Shown here piece after piece: positions 11,531 to 19,939 of a stretch of DNA of 62,652 nt. This DNA is from Lachnospiraceae bacterium UBA6403 (GTDB lineage: Bacteria > Bacillota > Clostridia > Lachnospirales > Lachnospiraceae). Below the pieces are notes generated by a model. That model was not told the origin of the DNA. It was given only the letters and a program-made list of their open reading frames with translations, and did no database searches. Positions within the stretch are counted from its first letter, which is position 1. Every line of letters starts with the position of its first letter. A program made the position numbers and the translations under genes. The DNA lies in the NCBI GenBank assembly GCA_002437435.1, contig DJPV01000054.1, forward strand, positions 1 to 62,652. Direction: 5' to 3'.

Positions 11531-12202
11531 TTAGTCTTCTCCCAATCCTTCCTGCATATAAAGCGCAGTTAAGAATGTGAATACAAATGCCTGAAGTAAG
11601 CCATCAAAGATATCAAAATAAAGGCTTAACGGAATAGGCACAATGATTGGCGCTACCGCCTCAATTAATTTCATTACAACAAATGCACCTAAAACATTGC
11701 CGAACAATCGCATACATAACGACAAGGGTTTAATTACAAGCTCCATTACATTTATAGGTGCTACTATTGCTACCGGCTCTGCAAAGCTCTTAAGCCAGCC
11801 TTTCGGTCCCCTGCTTCTGATACAGACAACCTGAACCATGACTATACTCATGATCGCCAGTGCTGCTGTTACGTTCAGATCCTTGGTTGGTGGTTTAAAT
11901 CCAAATATACCTGCGATATTTGCCATTCCGATATACAAAATGACAGTAATCAGATACGGTATATATGCCTTACCTTTTTCTCCCAAAACGTCACTAAACA
12001 GATTATTAAATGTCGTAATGATCGACTCCAGAGCAAGCTGTTTCTTTCCTGGATTCTCAACTCTCAGATTCCGGACAAGTATAACGGACAACAGTACAAG
12101 TACCGCCATAATGATCCAGGTTACCACAATTGATTCCGAAATCGGAATTCCACCAAAAATGGGAATGGTAAAGAGAGTCTCGCAGTTCAGCTCCTCTGTC
12201 AA
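11531..12202 (-). CDS. atpB: ATP synthase a subunit
   Basis: A 223-residue membrane stator subunit forming the half-channels beside the c ring. The essential Arg lies in LSLCMRLFGNVLGA, and the family segment FKPPTKDLNVTAALA is present, along with five to six membrane helices. No in-frame ATG exists near the front; the frame opens after a stop 30 bp upstream, and the only usable codon is TTG at 12202, with a weak ribosome site. It is the first atp gene; no atpI-like gene precedes it. The unusual start may limit expression. Confidence 0.93.
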   Translation of the reverse strand: MTEELNCETLFTIPIFGGIPISESIVVTWIIMAVLVLLSVILVRNLRVENPGKKQLALESIITTFNNLFSDVLGEKGKAYIPYLITVILYIGMANIAGIFGFKPPTKDLNVTAALAIMSIVMVQVVCIRSRGPKGWLKSFAEPVAIVAPINVMELVIKPLSLCMRLFGNVLGAFVVMKLIEAVAPIIVPIPLSLYFDIFDGLLQAFVFTFLTALYMQEGLGED

Positions 12203-12264
12203 CTTTTCTGCAAGGTCACCCGTAGGTCTTCACTTCCTCTCATGCAATTTTTTCAAAGGGCATA

Positions 12265-12738
12265 CTAGCTGTTAAGGATGTTTATTGCCTCTTTTGCATC
12301 ACTCTCAGAAAATCCTTTTACCGTATTCTCCGTGTTGATCCAGTAATCAGCAAATCCAACTCTGTCCCAGTCGGGATCCATGTCATCTAAGATCACCAGC
12401 TTGTCCACATCGTGTTGGTCTACATAGTCCCTAACCTCGAAGCACCGTCCATAATCCTCATACTTCCCGGAAATATGTTCCTGCGGCGGAGTTACATCGG
12501 ATATAACGAGACCTTCCTCCTTAAACTTCAGGATCAGCTCCTGTGCTCTCTCGTCACATACCGGATCTTTCATAACCTCTTTCCGCCAGTTAAAGATCGC
12601 TACCAGCTTCGCATCCGTTGCCTTTACAACATCTGCAAGGTTTTTTACATTTTTTCTGTCAACGGTTTCACCTGGATTATTACAGATGAATTTGTTTGAA
12701 TTCAACACACCGTCAATATCGAAAAAAATGACTTTCAT
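12265..12738 (-). CDS. Small HAD-superfamily hydrolase (HAD_SAK_2-like)
   Basis: A 157-residue protein of the haloacid dehalogenase fold without a cap domain. Motif I is FFDIDGVLN (nucleophile and acid/base Asp), motif II lies in VAIFNWR, where related proteins have Ser or Thr in place of Asn, and motif IV is VILDDMD. Size and the NWR segment resemble the HAD domain found in Swiss-army-knife RNA-repair proteins. AGGAGG precedes the ATG. It ends 62 bp before atpB and may be transcribed with it or may contain the atp promoter. Substrate unknown. Confidence 0.7.
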   Translation of the reverse strand: MKVIFFDIDGVLNSNKFICNNPGETVDRKNVKNLADVVKATDAKLVAIFNWRKEVMKDPVCDERAQELILKFKEEGLVISDVTPPQEHISGKYEDYGRCFEVRDYVDQHDVDKLVILDDMDPDWDRVGFADYWINTENTVKGFSESDAKEAINILNS

Positions 12739-12867
12739 TTAAATTTCCTCCTGCATTCTTCCATGTGCTTCCAGCCGTCCCTTAAACAACACCGTATTAT
12801 AGCACACCATTTTTTATTTTTCACCTTTTATCTGTTTATTAATAAAAAATATATTTCTAAACTTTTT

Positions 12868-12957
12868 ATAAAAAGAGTCCCATCATTCTTAACCTTCATT
12901 CCTGTTTCATACGCATCATATGAAATCAGAATGAAGAACTTTTTGAAAAATGGGACT
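12868..12957 (-). terminator. Long terminator hairpin
   Basis: On the minus strand AGTCCCAT pairs with ATGGGACT, and within it CTTCATTC(T/C)TGTTTCAT pairs with its complement. A TCTTTTT tract follows. The stem is unusually long (about 80 nt overall). It ends the gene at 12978. Confidence 0.7.
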
Positions 12958-12977
12958 TTATTCCGAATATCTGTATT

Positions 12978-13877
12978 CTATTCAGCCCCACCTGTAATAA
13001 TCCATGGTGCCGGCTGAGCAACAAATACATTATCTTTATTTGTCTTAGATACGTTGATCTGCAATGCCTCCATATTCTTAATACCGAACTTATCGAAGAT
13101 CAGCTTGGTCTCCGCAAGAATACCAAGGTCTAATGTATAAATAACAAACTGCATCTGTGGATTGATCGCAAGCAGACGCTCAATATCGGATTCCAGATAA
13201 TGATTTGCAACTATAAATGCAAGTCTTGGAACAGGAATCTTGCTTAAGGATTCTTCACTCATATCCGGAATGATCTGTACGTTATGAACTCCAAACTTCT
13301 CAACATTTTCCTCCATAGATCTTCTGGAGCCACTGTCCGGTTCTACTGCGATTATCTGTCCTTCACTCGCTGTGATCGCTGCTTCGATAACGATACTCTC
13401 TGCCATCAATGCAAGGATGGTGTCATGGGTATCTACACCGAGAATACTCATGATAACCGCACGGATCTCATTGCATACATAATGAACCGATCCCTTTGTA
13501 AACAGATCATTCTTCATACCGTATCGAACGGATTCTCTGGTTTTCTCATTTACAATGAAGACAACAGTCGGATTGGATATCTTCTTATTAATAACATTCT
13601 TGAGTTTCGCATTTATAAGTTCGCTTCCAGGTTCCGTTCCCTCTCCGATCCAGATATCATATTCGCCAAATCCTGCTTCCCACAATGTATAAAACAGATC
13701 TTCATGGCTGGCATCTGCATAGATCAGAACCCGCTTATGCGTATCGATCGTTGGCACGACATTTTTCTGTCTGCCGCAGATATTGAGCATTTTTATTTTC
13801 TCCGGACTGACATCCATCTTATTTGCAAAGAAGCCAAGCCAGTTCAACATGCCTGAATTACTGAATGTATTTTCCAT
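12978..13877 (-). CDS. Degenerate CbiE/CbiT-like methyltransferase homologue
   Basis: A 299-residue protein I read as a distant relative of the two-domain precorrin C5,15-methyltransferase/decarboxylase (CbiET). The N-terminal half holds ANASHEDLF-like YADASHEDLFYTLWEAG and WIGEGTEPGSE; the C-terminal half keeps the CbiT layout NEIRAVIMSILGV, SIVIEAAITASEGQIIAVEPD and NVQIIPD. The SAM-binding glycine loop (normally DIGAGTGS) reads LALMAESIV here, so methyltransferase activity is doubtful. No other cobalamin genes are near. It is flanked by its own terminator and GGGGTAG ribosome site, so it appears to be expressed. The role is unknown. Confidence 0.5.
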   Translation of the reverse strand: MENTFSNSGMLNWLGFFANKMDVSPEKIKMLNICGRQKNVVPTIDTHKRVLIYADASHEDLFYTLWEAGFGEYDIWIGEGTEPGSELINAKLKNVINKKISNPTVVFIVNEKTRESVRYGMKNDLFTKGSVHYVCNEIRAVIMSILGVDTHDTILALMAESIVIEAAITASEGQIIAVEPDSGSRRSMEENVEKFGVHNVQIIPDMSEESLSKIPVPRLAFIVANHYLESDIERLLAINPQMQFVIYTLDLGILAETKLIFDKFGIKNMEALQINVSKTNKDNVFVAQPAPWIITGGAE

Positions 13878-14015
13878 TATTATCTACCCCGCTTTTCTAT
13901 CGTATTTTCCAATCAGATGATCTTCTCCCATCGGATTGTAATTTTCTAAAATAGTCTTTATAATTATACAATTTTTCTCGCTGACTGTAAATTCTTTTGT
14001 GCATTTTTCACACAT

Positions 14016-14549
14016 CTATCCTCGAAGTGTTTCATCGATTCCGAGTGCGATCGCATTCACGATATCCTCAAACCGGTAATCAAACAGATAATTGTCCTTA
14101 TCACTGTCGATAAATCCGGTTTCGATCAGGATCGCCGGCATCGTCGTCCGGCGCAGAACAGCCAGATTCTTCCGTTCCTCAACTCCCAGATTTTCAAATC
14201 CAATCCTGGCAAGTTCTGCATCTACATTTTCTGCCATTTCATATGCAACCCCGGACATGTTATAAACCAGGGTTTCCACCCCGTTATATTTGTTCGGATA
14301 CGGTGCAGCATTCCGGTGCAGAGAGATAAAATAATCTGCACCGCTCTCATTTCCAATCTGTGCTTTTCTTGTCGGGGAATCATAGACATCTGTCGTTCTT
14401 GTAAATTCTACATCATAACCAAGCTCCGACAATGCATCACCAAGTGCCAGTGCCAGATTCAGGTTGTCATTTTTCTCCGTTCTCCCATTATAAGATGCCC
14501 CATTATCAAATCCACCATGTCCGGCATCGATCATTATTTTTATAGCCAT
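14016..14549 (-). CDS. N-acetylmuramoyl-L-alanine amidase (Amidase_3), no signal peptide
   Basis: A 177-residue zinc amidase that cleaves the bond between muramic acid and the stem peptide of peptidoglycan. It consists of the catalytic domain alone: IDAGHGG (zinc His), GRTEKNDNL (zinc Glu), SLHRNA (zinc His) and ILIETGFIDS (catalytic Glu). No signal peptide or wall-binding domain is present, unlike housekeeping LytC/CwlD enzymes; this resembles a cytoplasm-stored lysin. The ATG follows a T-run terminator with no spacer, and its only ribosome-site-like bases (GCAGG) lie inside that hairpin, suggesting tight control. Confidence 0.85.
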   Translation of the reverse strand: MAIKIMIDAGHGGFDNGASYNGRTEKNDNLNLALALGDALSELGYDVEFTRTTDVYDSPTRKAQIGNESGADYFISLHRNAAPYPNKYNGVETLVYNMSGVAYEMAENVDAELARIGFENLGVEERKNLAVLRRTTMPAILIETGFIDSDKDNYLFDYRFEDIVNAIALGIDETLRG

Positions 14550-14592
14550 AAAAAAACCTGCATACCTTGTTTACTACAGTATATGCAGGTTT
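14550..14592 (-). terminator. Terminator after thrH abutting the amidase start codon
   Basis: AAACCTGCATA (minus strand) pairs over 11 bp with TATGCAGGTTT across a 17-nt loop and is followed by a T-run that touches the amidase ATG. It ends thrH transcription and may also attenuate the amidase. Confidence 0.8.
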
Positions 14593-14681
14593 CCTGTTAT
14601 ATGTACTTAATTTTCATGATCTCAGCATGCCTGTCTCACATACCGCATACATGATTTTTGATGTTATATGAAAGATCGATC

Positions 14682-15284
14682 TTAAGCCAGTACTTTCTTG
14701 ATAGCTGCCAGCAGCTCATCATATGTCTCATAAGCCGGAAGATCAGGATTGTCGGCTTTGATCTGATCGGTACTCTTAAAGAGGAATCCAGCCTTGCTCG
14801 CACGGATCATTCCAAGGTCGTTATGGCTGTCGCCACTTGCAATCGTATCATAACCGATAGACTGAAGTGCCTTTACGGTTGTGTATTTGGATTTCTCACA
14901 ACGCATCTTGAAGCCTGTAATCTCACCATTGTCTGCTACCTCTAATGAGTTACAGAAGATTGTCGGCCAGCCAAGTTTTTTCATAAGCGGACTTGCAAAC
15001 TGTGTAAATGTATCACTGATAATGATAACCTGTGTCATGGAGCGAAGCTCGTCTAAAAACTCCTTTGCGCCGGGGATCGGATCGATCTTTGCGATCGTTT
15101 CCTGAATCTCTTTTAAGCCAAGTCCATGTTCCTTTAATATGCCAAGACGCCAGTTCATTAATTTGTCGTAATCCGGCTCATCTCTTGTCGTTCTCTTTAA
15201 CTCCGGGATACCGCTTGCCTCTGCAAATGCGATCCAAATCTCCGGTACTAATACGCCTTCCAAATCCAAACATACAATGTCCAT
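14682..15284 (-). CDS. thrH: ThrH-type phosphoserine phosphatase / homoserine phosphotransferase
   Basis: A 200-residue HAD enzyme closely resembling Pseudomonas ThrH, which dephosphorylates phosphoserine and can move the phosphate to homoserine. Motif I is CLDLEGVLVPE, with Glu two residues after the nucleophile Asp as in ThrH; motif II IIISDTF; motif III Lys in MRCEKSKY; motif IV ASGDSHNDLGM. Length is correct and AGGAGG precedes the ATG. It sits alone between a terminator and the large stem-loop pair at 15360-16070. A role in serine and threonine synthesis is likely. Confidence 0.88.
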   Translation of the reverse strand: MDIVCLDLEGVLVPEIWIAFAEASGIPELKRTTRDEPDYDKLMNWRLGILKEHGLGLKEIQETIAKIDPIPGAKEFLDELRSMTQVIIISDTFTQFASPLMKKLGWPTIFCNSLEVADNGEITGFKMRCEKSKYTTVKALQSIGYDTIASGDSHNDLGMIRASKAGFLFKSTDQIKADNPDLPAYETYDELLAAIKKVLA

Positions 15285-16056
15285 TTCGGGTTCCTCCTGT
15301 TATCTACATTCTCGCTTCATTATAATATACCGCCTGCCATTCTGCAATACATCTGAGGAAAACAGTTTGTGTGTATGCAGGTGGGACAGGCTAGGCTTCA
15401 AAGATTCGCTTCGTTTCCTATTCGATACATATGCCCGATCCGCTCATGCTCCTGTGCAAACTCGTCCTTCGGACTCGAACATGCACCCGCATTCGCTGGC
15501 AATATATATCTCATTACGGAAACTACACTTAATATCTTTGAAGCCTAGCCTGTCCCGCCTGCATACACACGAACTGTTTTATATAACATCCAGGAATCTG
15601 TCATGCTGTATTAATAACATGATCAGTCTTTCTTATTATATTTTACTTTTACATATATCGAGAATCGCAAATATCAGACTCTCCTGCAAATTCCGTTGTC
15701 ATCCGCATCCATATACAGGAATTACCTATATTCCACGTTTTATTCTCCTGATCAATATACGCAGAAAATCCTGCATATTTGTAAGATACAAAATTTCTCG
15801 GATATCAGCTACAATGCCGCAGCGGATTTCTTGTTTGATAAGATATACAGCTTTTTTCTGTTATGAGATACATATTGCCAGCGAGTGCGGGTGCATGTCT
15901 GAGCTCGAAGAGCGAGTTTGCATAGGAGCGCAAGCGGATCAGGCATATGTATCGAATAAGAAAAAGGCGTATCTTTCAAATAAGAAAGCCGCTGCGGCAT
16001 TTTAGCTGATATTCAAGATGTTACCCACAAATATACAGGATTTTCCGTCTTATTGA
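15285..16056. other. 772-bp gap filled by two large stem-loops
   Basis: The gap between thrH and the small membrane protein gene contains stem-loop elements A and B with opposite core orientation. The 158 bp between them (15580-15737) is AT-rich and shows only small helices. A long plus-strand open frame across the region is an accident of the repeats. Confidence 0.7.
15360..15579 (+). repeat. Family 1 stem-loop element, copy A
   Basis: Arms of 46 nt (15360-15405 and 15534-15579) pair throughout with two G-U pairs. The 128-nt interior holds the family 1 core: TATTCGATACATATGCC, then GTGCAAACTCG, a GTCC-TTC-GGAC hairpin, ACATGCACCCG and TCGCTGGCAATAT. GTGCA and TGCAC pair around the small hairpin. 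The same core occurs in copies B, F and G inside different arms. Confidence 0.8.
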
Positions 16057-16070
16057 TCAGAAGAATAAAA
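15738..16070 (-). repeat. Family 1 stem-loop element, copy B
   Basis: Imperfect arms of about 110 nt: 15738-15846 pairs with 15962-16070 (shared blocks TTTTATTC, CTGATCAATA, GAAAATCCTG, ATATTTGT, ATATCAGCTA and ATGCCGCAGCGG). The interior is the family 1 core on the minus strand, close to copy A over about 100 nt. The right arm overlaps the end of the small gene at 16057, so it may also end that transcript. Confidence 0.75.
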
Positions 16071-16269
16071 TCTTATGTCCCTGGTCGATCTGGTAGTAAG
16101 AAATTTTATGCTGTCTGGCAAATTCCTTCTCTGTCTCCGTCTCGCCATGAAGATTGGAGCGAAGCATCCACGAAAACAGTATGCCTGCTGCCACCAGACC
16201 GCCGCAGACAATTCCCTGTATAACAGAAAACAGCTTCCATGCGGACAAAAAAATATTTATCGAATCCAT
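16057..16269 (-). CDS. Small membrane protein coupled to the zinc-ribbon protein
   Basis: A 70-residue protein with one or two hydrophobic segments (about 8-35, FSVIQGIVCGGLVAAGILFSWM), then a charged tail ending GHKILFF. Its ATG overlaps the last codons of the zinc-ribbon gene (ACATGGATTCGATAA), and AGGATAAG precedes it, so translation is coupled. I do not recognise a family. The overlap and ribosome site make it a probable real gene that acts with its upstream partner in the membrane. Confidence 0.6.
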   Translation of the reverse strand: MDSINIFLSAWKLFSVIQGIVCGGLVAAGILFSWMLRSNLHGETETEKEFARQHKISYYQIDQGHKILFF

Positions 16270-17843
16270 GTCTTATCCTGCCTTTCTTTTACATACTCCT
16301 TCGTTGCAGCCGAGGTCAGTCGTTCTTTGTCGTGCTTATACTTTCTATATTTATTAAGATTTCTGGTAAAAAAGCCTGCCGCCAATATAAAAGGGAACAA
16401 AACGAATTCCCCGCCAAATTGGGCAAAGAATCCATAACCACTTATAATTCCCTGATTCACTTCGGTAAATAAAATCACTCCAATTGTACAGCATATCACT
16501 CCAAGTATCACAGCATCCAAGATAAAGCTCCTCTTATTGACCGGAATATTTCCAACTACCTTTCCGGTCTGTCCATTTACCAGGATCGTATAAAGTTCAT
16601 GTTTGTACCAGAAGGTCATGAACCATGCTGGAAGGAGTGCATACTCGATCTTATCTACACTGTACTGCTCGATGCTTCTTTCGATCACTGTCGTTCCTGT
16701 ATCTTCAATCATCGCTTTATCCATGGCAGCACTGATTCTTTGATAAATATCCGGTGCAGCTTCTCTGGACGGTACATCATATCGATCTGCATAGAATCCG
16801 GACAGGTAAGATGGATCAAATGGTTTCAAAGCCTCCATATGATACGGTTCCAGTCGGCTGGACAACCGGTCATCTAATTTTCTGGATGCGTCGAATGTAA
16901 CCCGGTCAAAATTACCATATGCATCTGCATACATATCGGTTCTTTGATCTATCCCTGCAGAAAAGCTTCTCGTCTCTGCTTCATACTTCTGATTCTGAAA
17001 TGATCCCGGATACATACCTACCTTCTTTGTTGACTGCAGCATCGAAATAAAGGATTGATTTCTGTCTGACCCCGCATTAAAGATATTCACCGGTTCTTTC
17101 TTTTCCTCATCACTTGATACCCGATGCAGATTGGCCTTTTTTCTCATATATACTGTGTACAGCCAGTATGGGACATAGATTCCACGTATCTTATCGATCT
17201 TCAGATGCTTGATCTCCCTCGGAACATATCGTCCTTTTCCAAATCTATCTTTTATCGCATCGACCGCCTGCTGTTCCGTTACAGAAAATGGAATGATATA
17301 GTCCGGCCATGCTTCCTTCGATTCACGATCAAATATAACTGTCGGCTGACCGCAGAATGAACAGAAGGTTGCACGCTCATTTCCATGAATCATGATCTGC
17401 GCTCCACAGGAAGTACAGCGGAAGATATGAACCGACATCAGCCGTTCTCCCTGCATTCCCCTCAAGCCATCTGTATCAGAAGCATCCTGTGCCTGCTGCT
17501 CCGGCTTTTCTGCCATGCCATCTGCTTCCGTCTGTTTCGTTGATGCATCCGATATATCTTTCGGTCTGTTATTCTGCATCTCAAATGCCAGTAAATCTGC
17601 ATCCCAGTCTGGATTGATCTGGATCTCCTGTTCCCCGTGCCACTTCTGATCTTTGTCAAGACCAAACCACAGATCATCGAATGACCTTTTTCCGTCTTCT
17701 TTTTCTTCTGCATCCGGATCTGCTTCTTTTAACTTCATATGGGATCTGCGTTCACTTATCTGACCACATTGTGTACATTTCATTTTTCCGAGATCCGGAT
17801 CATATACCAGCACACCCCCGCATGCCTCGCACTTATAGATCAT
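16257..17843 (-). CDS. TFIIB-type zinc-ribbon membrane protein
   Basis: A 528-residue protein with two zinc ribbons: YKCEACGG...MKCTQCGQ at residues 3-30 and RCTSCGAQ...TFCSFCGQP at about 140-170. A linker rich in charged residues separates them. The following region (DYIIPFSVTEQQAVDAIK, GIYVPYWLY, LLPAWFMTFWY, VLVNGQTGKVVGNIPV) matches the large Firmicute proteins annotated as TFIIB-type zinc-ribbon proteins, and ends with two membrane helices (about 445-500). GGGGAG precedes the ATG. The small membrane protein follows directly. Role not known; the ribbon could bind a partner rather than DNA. Confidence 0.75.
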   Translation of the reverse strand: MIYKCEACGGVLVYDPDLGKMKCTQCGQISERRSHMKLKEADPDAEEKEDGKRSFDDLWFGLDKDQKWHGEQEIQINPDWDADLLAFEMQNNRPKDISDASTKQTEADGMAEKPEQQAQDASDTDGLRGMQGERLMSVHIFRCTSCGAQIMIHGNERATFCSFCGQPTVIFDRESKEAWPDYIIPFSVTEQQAVDAIKDRFGKGRYVPREIKHLKIDKIRGIYVPYWLYTVYMRKKANLHRVSSDEEKKEPVNIFNAGSDRNQSFISMLQSTKKVGMYPGSFQNQKYEAETRSFSAGIDQRTDMYADAYGNFDRVTFDASRKLDDRLSSRLEPYHMEALKPFDPSYLSGFYADRYDVPSREAAPDIYQRISAAMDKAMIEDTGTTVIERSIEQYSVDKIEYALLPAWFMTFWYKHELYTILVNGQTGKVVGNIPVNKRSFILDAVILGVICCTIGVILFTEVNQGIISGYGFFAQFGGEFVLFPFILAAGFFTRNLNKYRKYKHDKERLTSAATKEYVKERQDKTWIR

Positions 17844-17945
17844 ATATTTCTCCCCTTATCTTATAGTATCTATAGTTATTAGAGTTCCTCTTTTATACAT
17901 AACCTGAATTTGCAAAATGTTTCTTCTAATATAACCATATTTATC

Positions 17946-19823
17946 TCAGATTTCACCACTTTTAGAAATCGGTCGCGTCGCCTGCTCCAGCCATATGCGC
18001 TCTTCCTCTGTCAGATGTGGAGCGATCTTCTCATATACATTCTTATGATATTCATTCAACCGATGGATCTCACGATCTGTCATCAGCTCCGGCATCAGAG
18101 CCTCGGTGTCAAATGGAACCCAGGTCAGCGTTTCAAATTCCAGAAACAGTCCATTTCCTTCTGCTTCTTTCAAAAATGCCTCCGGAAGTTTGACCGCCGG
18201 CTTTTCTGCTTTCCTGCAAAGAACCAGATTCTCATGACGGATACCAAACTTTCCTTCTATATATAAGCCCGGTTCATCTGATGTGATCATTCCTTCTTCG
18301 AATACCGCTGTCGGTCTGCGTTCTTCCATGATTCTGAAATGAATTCTGTTCGGCCCTTCGTGTACATTTAACAGATATCCTACTCCATGTCCGGTTCCGT
18401 GATTGAAATCCAAACCATACCGCCACAATGGTTCACGCGCCAGATAATCGAGATTTTCGCCGCGTGTTCCATGCCGGAATTTTGCTGCTGCCAGATTCAG
18501 ATGTCCGATCAGCACCAGTGTATACGCCCATTTTTCTTCCTCTGTCAGAGCTCCCAGTGTGATCGTTCTGGTGATATCAGTCGTTCCCTCCATATACTGA
18601 CCGCCACTATCCACTAATAAAAAACTCTCCGGTTTTAATTCGACATTTGTCTCCTCTGTCGGTTCATAATGTACGATCGCACCATGTGAGCCATATGCAG
18701 CTATCGTATCAAAGCTTGGTTCCAGATATCCTTTCTGCTCTTTTCGGAAAGATTCCAGCTTTTCTACTGCCGAAAGCTCTGTGATCGTTTCCGTTCCGAT
18801 ATGATTCTTGAGCCAATAGATAAATTTCGTTACAGCCACTCCATCCTTGATATGCGCATTCCGTTCATTTTCACACTCTACGGAATTCTTTCGTGCCTTC
18901 ATCAACTGAATAGCAGATGGTTCATCGACTACGGATACAGACTCCGGTATACAGCTTCTCAATCTGTAGTTGGTCTGACAACCATCCAGCAATACCGTTA
19001 CCCGCTCCGCCTGTTTATTCATATCAATGATTCCCGGCAACCGCTTCAGGTCCGTATAGATCTCATTATACGGATAAATCGAGATCCCATCAACAGCAAG
19101 TCCACGGATAATTTCATCATTTAAGATCGCATCATTGATATATAAACGACAACTTTCATCTGCGATCAGCATATATGACAGGAAGACAGGATTGCAGTCT
19201 ATGTCATTTCCGCGCAGATTCAGAAGCCATGCGATCTCATCCAGTGCCGAGATCACCCGAACATCTGCTCCTGCCGATCTCATAGACGCCCTTACACGTG
19301 AGAGCTTATCTGCACGGGGTTCGCCTGTGTATGAAAATGGCAATTCAAATACCTTCTCATGTGACAGCTTCGGTCTGTCCACCCAGAGTTCATCAACCAG
19401 ATCCAGATCGCCATTTAATGTAATCTTTTTATCTTCCAGTTTTTTAAGCATCCTGTCAGCAAAATCCAGACTGACGGTTCTTCCATCAAATCCCACAACC
19501 ATTCTCTGATCCAGATGGTCATATAAATATTCCTCGATCTTTGGCACATCCGGCTGCCCGCTCTTCATCAGTTCGATCGTACTGCCCGCAAGCTGTGCTT
19601 CCGCCTGAATGAAATACCGCCCATCTGTAAATAATGCTGCTGTATCCGGAAGTACAACCAATGTTCCCGCAGAACCTGTAAATCCGGACATATATTCTCT
19701 TGCCCTGAAATACGCCCCCACATATTCAGACGCATGAAAGTCATCCGTTGTGATCACATAAGCATCCACACCTGTTTCCCGCATTTTCTCACGCAGCTTT
19801 GCAAGCTTCTCTATTATCGTCAT
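17946..19823 (-). CDS. Xaa-Pro aminopeptidase (M24B, three-domain type)
   Basis: A 625-residue cytoplasmic metallopeptidase removing N-terminal residues that precede proline. Two creatinase-like N-terminal domains (1-300) precede the pita-bread catalytic domain. Metal ligands are visible: DSGGQYMEGTTDITRT (two Asp), GHGVGYLLNVHEG (His), TSDEPGLY (Glu) and FGIRHENLV (Glu). A C-terminal segment (WVPFDTEALMPELMT) is typical of the long form. I start at 19823 because GAGAAGGTG stands six bases before ATG-ACG-ATA and the protein then begins MTIIEKLAKLREKM; an upstream extension of 27 residues lacks a site. Confidence 0.9.
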   Translation of the reverse strand: MTIIEKLAKLREKMRETGVDAYVITTDDFHASEYVGAYFRAREYMSGFTGSAGTLVVLPDTAALFTDGRYFIQAEAQLAGSTIELMKSGQPDVPKIEEYLYDHLDQRMVVGFDGRTVSLDFADRMLKKLEDKKITLNGDLDLVDELWVDRPKLSHEKVFELPFSYTGEPRADKLSRVRASMRSAGADVRVISALDEIAWLLNLRGNDIDCNPVFLSYMLIADESCRLYINDAILNDEIIRGLAVDGISIYPYNEIYTDLKRLPGIIDMNKQAERVTVLLDGCQTNYRLRSCIPESVSVVDEPSAIQLMKARKNSVECENERNAHIKDGVAVTKFIYWLKNHIGTETITELSAVEKLESFRKEQKGYLEPSFDTIAAYGSHGAIVHYEPTEETNVELKPESFLLVDSGGQYMEGTTDITRTITLGALTEEEKWAYTLVLIGHLNLAAAKFRHGTRGENLDYLAREPLWRYGLDFNHGTGHGVGYLLNVHEGPNRIHFRIMEERRPTAVFEEGMITSDEPGLYIEGKFGIRHENLVLCRKAEKPAVKLPEAFLKEAEGNGLFLEFETLTWVPFDTEALMPELMTDREIHRLNEYHKNVYEKIAPHLTEEERIWLEQATRPISKSGEI

Positions 19824-19939
19824 TATATTCACCTTCTCATGTTCTATATATTTGCAACGATCAAAACCATATCTCTGTCTGAAGTTTCCGATTAATAATA
19901 TCAAAATATTCAGGCATCTACATATCAGTTCACGAACAT

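Noticed and set aside
15277..16005. A 242-codon plus-strand open frame
   Set aside because: It runs through the two stem-loops A and B, has no ribosome site and a composition typical of non-coding repeats.
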